Shown here piece by piece: positions 61,001 through 64,000 of a stretch of DNA of 64,000 nt. Location of the stretch: the NCBI RefSeq assembly GCF_000002995.4, contig NW_025062475.1, positions 6,142,187-6,206,186 on the forward strand, read 5' to 3'. Each line of letters starts with the position of its first letter. Within the stretch, counting starts at the first letter, position 1. This DNA is from Brugia malayi. Its lineage: Eukaryota; Nematoda; Chromadorea; Rhabditida; Onchocercidae. Both the position numbers and the translations under genes were made by a program. Under the pieces are notes generated by a model, which worked only from the letters and a program-made list of their open reading frames with translations, ran no database searches and was not told where the DNA came from.

Positions 61001-62989
61001 TTACAGATCACATCATTCCACAGTATATATATATATATATATATATACTTAAAACAAATTATTTTTTAAATTACTTCACACAAAACAAGTGATTCAAAAT
61101 GACAATTTTGAGGCATCATTATAATTAGATGAATTTAATTGCTGCTTTGTCATCAAAGACGTTCTCATCATAGCCCAAAAGTTTTATTGCATTATTTCTC
61201 AGAAAGATTTGAAAATGCAGAGTTTTAAGTTATGTATAATCAATTTTCACAAAATGTTTTATTAGTCATTACTTATAAAACATGTATCCTCTTCACAAAG
61301 AAAGAATCAGCTAGTGCTAACTCAAATAAAAAGTTTTCAAATACGACAATATCTTTCACCGATCGTTTATATTTGTTGCAGTTCTGAACATTTGTTACCT
61401 TTTTGAGCATTTTAACATCTTGGTTTTAATAATGTGTTAACAGAGGAGAAAAAGATTAATTTATTTTAAACAAATGTAACGAACTATAAAAATTGATTTT
61501 TTAAGATATTAGAAACAGTGGATGTTTGTGGCACTACTGCATACAACTATGTCAGTATTGGGGGTTAAAGGTCAGAGTTCAGCATAGTGATCTTTACAGG
61601 AGGAAAACATTCCCTCCCAAAATCCAAGAGATGAGGTCAGACACAAAGGTGAGCATAGCTAGAAAACTTCCCCTGCTATTTTTAACATTGCGCAATCCGC
61701 TCTGCACGATTTCAATGGTTCCTGTCAAAAATAGAATTGATCGTTCCACAGGTTTTTTTTTTTTTCAGATTTTATATTGAAGCTAATTAAATTTAAATAT
61801 CTGAAATAGGTTTTCTATTTCTAATGAGAAAATTTATGCAAATTCAATCAAAAATTTAAAAAATTTACTGGATCGAAGAATAACTTTTTCAGATAAACAG
61901 CAAAAGAATAATGTGACGCAGCGAACCAGAAAGCGAGTATCTTGTCGGGAGAGATGGCTGGTAAGAACAATTTCAGATAGATTTTTCATTTTCTTACAGT
62001 AGTTGAAATAAATGCTTTTCTAGGCTCAGCCAGGTGCATTTTTCAACTGTAATTAATTAGCATGATTGAGCTGCCTTACAAAAGTAGTGATCGTAACTTA
62101 AGGATTGTATTGCTAATAATAGATTGAACGTTGTTGAAAATGTCAAAAATATTTGAGAGAAAAATGTAGTTAAAAGTAGGATATTCAGGAATCAAGATTT
62201 TATTTTAAATACAAACGCAAAAGGTTTTTACGTTATTAGCAATAAAGAACATAAAATAAACAGAAATGGATATTTCAGAACTAACAAGTCTGGGATTTTG
62301 GAAACGAAATATTTAGAATACCCTGAGGTATTGAATTGCGGTATATTACGATGATCGGATAGTTTTGCTAAGTTCGACTAAAGTATTAGCTAAAATATAT
62401 ATTTCATTTCACTTTCTTTTTTCAGAAGAAATATTATAACTTAAGCTTATTGGGATGGCTAACTAAACCACTTTCACCTTTACAATCTGAAGAATCAGAT
62501 GATGAACCTATCAGCAGCTCACCACCTCCGAATCAACTATCACAGAATCTAAGGATAGAAAATGAACCCGGATCAATTCAGTTAGCAGAAGCACCAAATG
62601 ATTCTCAGTTTCCCGTATCAAGCATTCAGCTATTCACCGAGACAGTCATACCACAGGTAGAACCTGATAATTTAGCGTTAATTCTGCCAGCTGAAGAACC
62701 TTGTGACCAACCACCATCACATCTTCCAAATATGATACAACGTGTCCGACAATCTAAGTTGTGCATTGATCCAAAGAATTTCGTCGTTCCTTTCACTCCG
62801 ATAATAATAGAGGAAAGGTTAGCTGGTACCAACGAAGTTCATACAACAGTGATCAATACGTGTGGCATGACAAGTCTACCATATACCCTACACGACGATG
62901 ATCCATTTGACACCAAATATCCCAATCCTAAAACATTATTACCTCCAATATCAGTGTTTCTCAATTTTCGTCGTGTAAGACGATCATGA
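58057..62989 (+). CDS. Unrecognised, probably nuclear protein (5' end not found)
   Basis: Exons proposed: 58057-58165, 61600-61648, 61893-61960, 62426-62989; phases agree through all junctions, ending in TGA at 62987-62989 and giving at least 262 residues. The long last exon is the surest part; the 49-base exon has a good acceptor (TTTACAG) and donor (GTGAGC). The first exon shown enters in mid-codon, so at least one upstream exon is missing. The protein has a basic segment TQRTRKRVSCRERW followed by KKYYNLSLLGWL, an acidic EESDDEP run, Pro/Ser-rich linkers, and a C-terminal part containing DPKNFVVPFTPIIIEERL and DDDPFDTKYPNP, ending FRRVRRS. I do not recognise a family. The basic cluster could be a nuclear localisation signal or DNA-binding. 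The 3.4-kb intron between the first two exons may hide further exons. Confidence 0.6.
61024..61047. repeat. (TA)12 microsatellite
   Basis: An uninterrupted TA run inside the large intron of the unrecognised gene. Confidence 0.9.
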
Positions 62990-64000
62990 TTATGTACATC
63001 TATTTAAACGATGTGTTGGGATCTCTGCTTATCGAAATTTGAAAATGATTTAATAGACTTTAAGTTTTTTGTTTTTTAATAGACCTTTAAGACGTCACAG
63101 CAAGAAATTTTTTTGAAAAAAAATAGGATCAGGTTTCAATCTTAATTTTGTTCAAATCGTTCGTAGTTTTTCTTTAAACAAAAATTCAATATGTGACTCG
63201 TTTTATGGGTTTCTCTTTTCTATGAGAGTTCCACTTGAAGTTTTACAGCAGTCATATTTTCAAAGATTTCTACCTCAGATCCCAACACATCACCTTTTTT
63301 TTTCTTTTCTTTTAATAGAGAGGATATAAGGTGGAATATTAAAGCAATAAGCCGGTACTTTTTTAACCCTTAATTCCACAAATTTCAAATTTCACTCCTT
63401 TCCATTATAACGGAAAAACAAAGTTTATATATCTATGCGGAATCATTAACTTATTCTTTGTTTATTATTTACTTTCTAATTTCTGAGTTGTTTCTAAAGT
63501 TGTTAAATTCCAGAATTTAAAATATGTTCAGCATCAGAAAATTTTATGAGCAAAGATAGTATAACACTACTTCGTCTTTTCTGAAAGTGCCTTCAACTAA
63601 TGTCTATTTAACTTCTAACAGGATTGCTTTTGAAATCTTTCCTCACATGAAATGCATGTCATTAATGTCTTTCACACTTGTCAGCTTCTTTTGTTTATTT
63701 CTCAAATATATTTTCAAGTAGCTTATAAATGAAATAGAGTGCCATCTGTGAAGTCAAATGACTTCAGTTAAGTTTCAGAAAATATTATACAGAAGTATTG
63801 CTATCAGTAATTGCAATTACTAATAGGAACAAATCATTTCAGAGAAAATAAGCATGATAAAGTCCATTTATTTATCGTTATCAATTTTAATGTTATGAAA
63901 GATGACAAAAGGGAAAGAGTTGCAGTGTTTTATGTCAAATGATAATTTCATTTATGTTATGGTGAACTGCACAGAGTTAATCTTTTTTCATATTATTTAG
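62990..64000. other. 3' flank of the last gene
   Basis: AT-rich with T runs (about 63294-63315). No further exon is recognised before the window ends. It should contain the 3' UTR of the unrecognised gene. Confidence 0.5.

Noticed and set aside
1..64000. rRNA, tRNA, spliced-leader RNA genes, let-7 or lin-4 sequences, and transposase or reverse transcriptase frames
   Set aside because: None was recognised on reading either strand. A covariance-model or profile search would be needed to exclude small or degraded copies.

Overview
The window looks like nematode nuclear DNA. It is AT-rich, with many long A and T runs. The genes are split into small exons by GT..AG introns that mostly end in TTTCAG-like acceptors. 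Four coding starts lie 2 to 15 bases after a 3' splice acceptor, as expected for spliced-leader trans-splicing. The gene content and intron sizes suggest a parasitic clade III (filaria-like) worm. That placement is an inference, and I cannot name the species.

Six protein genes can be supported, and five have a recognisable family. From left to right: a PIM-family Ser/Thr kinase (+, 3041-7179, ten exons); a secreted carbonic-anhydrase-related protein that has lost two of the three zinc-binding histidines (-, 10548-8070, eight exons); a nematode globin (+, about 14951-16241, first exon not found); a Polycomb group RING finger protein, PCGF, with RING and RAWUL domains (-, 28986-24843, nine exons); a canonical Polycomb/CBX protein with an N-terminal chromodomain and a C-terminal RING1-binding C-box-like motif (+, 51339-54430, eight exons); and an unrecognised basic/acidic nuclear-looking protein (+, 58057-62989, 5' end not found). 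Exon phases agree across every junction given, which supports the models.

The main biological point is that two core subunits of Polycomb repressive complex 1 lie head to head in one window. The PCGF start faces the Polycomb start across about 22 kb in which I find no convincing exon. A RING1-type E3 would bind both: the PCGF RING pairs with the RING1 RING, and the CBX C-box pairs with the RING1 RAWUL. C. elegans is generally described as lacking a clear Pc/CBX orthologue, so a nematode with chromodomain, aromatic cage and C-box all present deserves attention.

The remaining sequence is mostly intergenic. The 22-kb block holds a GC-richer, microsatellite-rich island (about 31.8-34.9 kb), several further simple repeats, a compact inverted repeat 0.4 kb upstream of PCGF, and two GC-richer patches that could be regulatory. 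I saw no rRNA, tRNA, CRISPR array or intact transposon. All gene models were made by eye from splice signals, reading frame and family memory; there was no alignment or transcript evidence.
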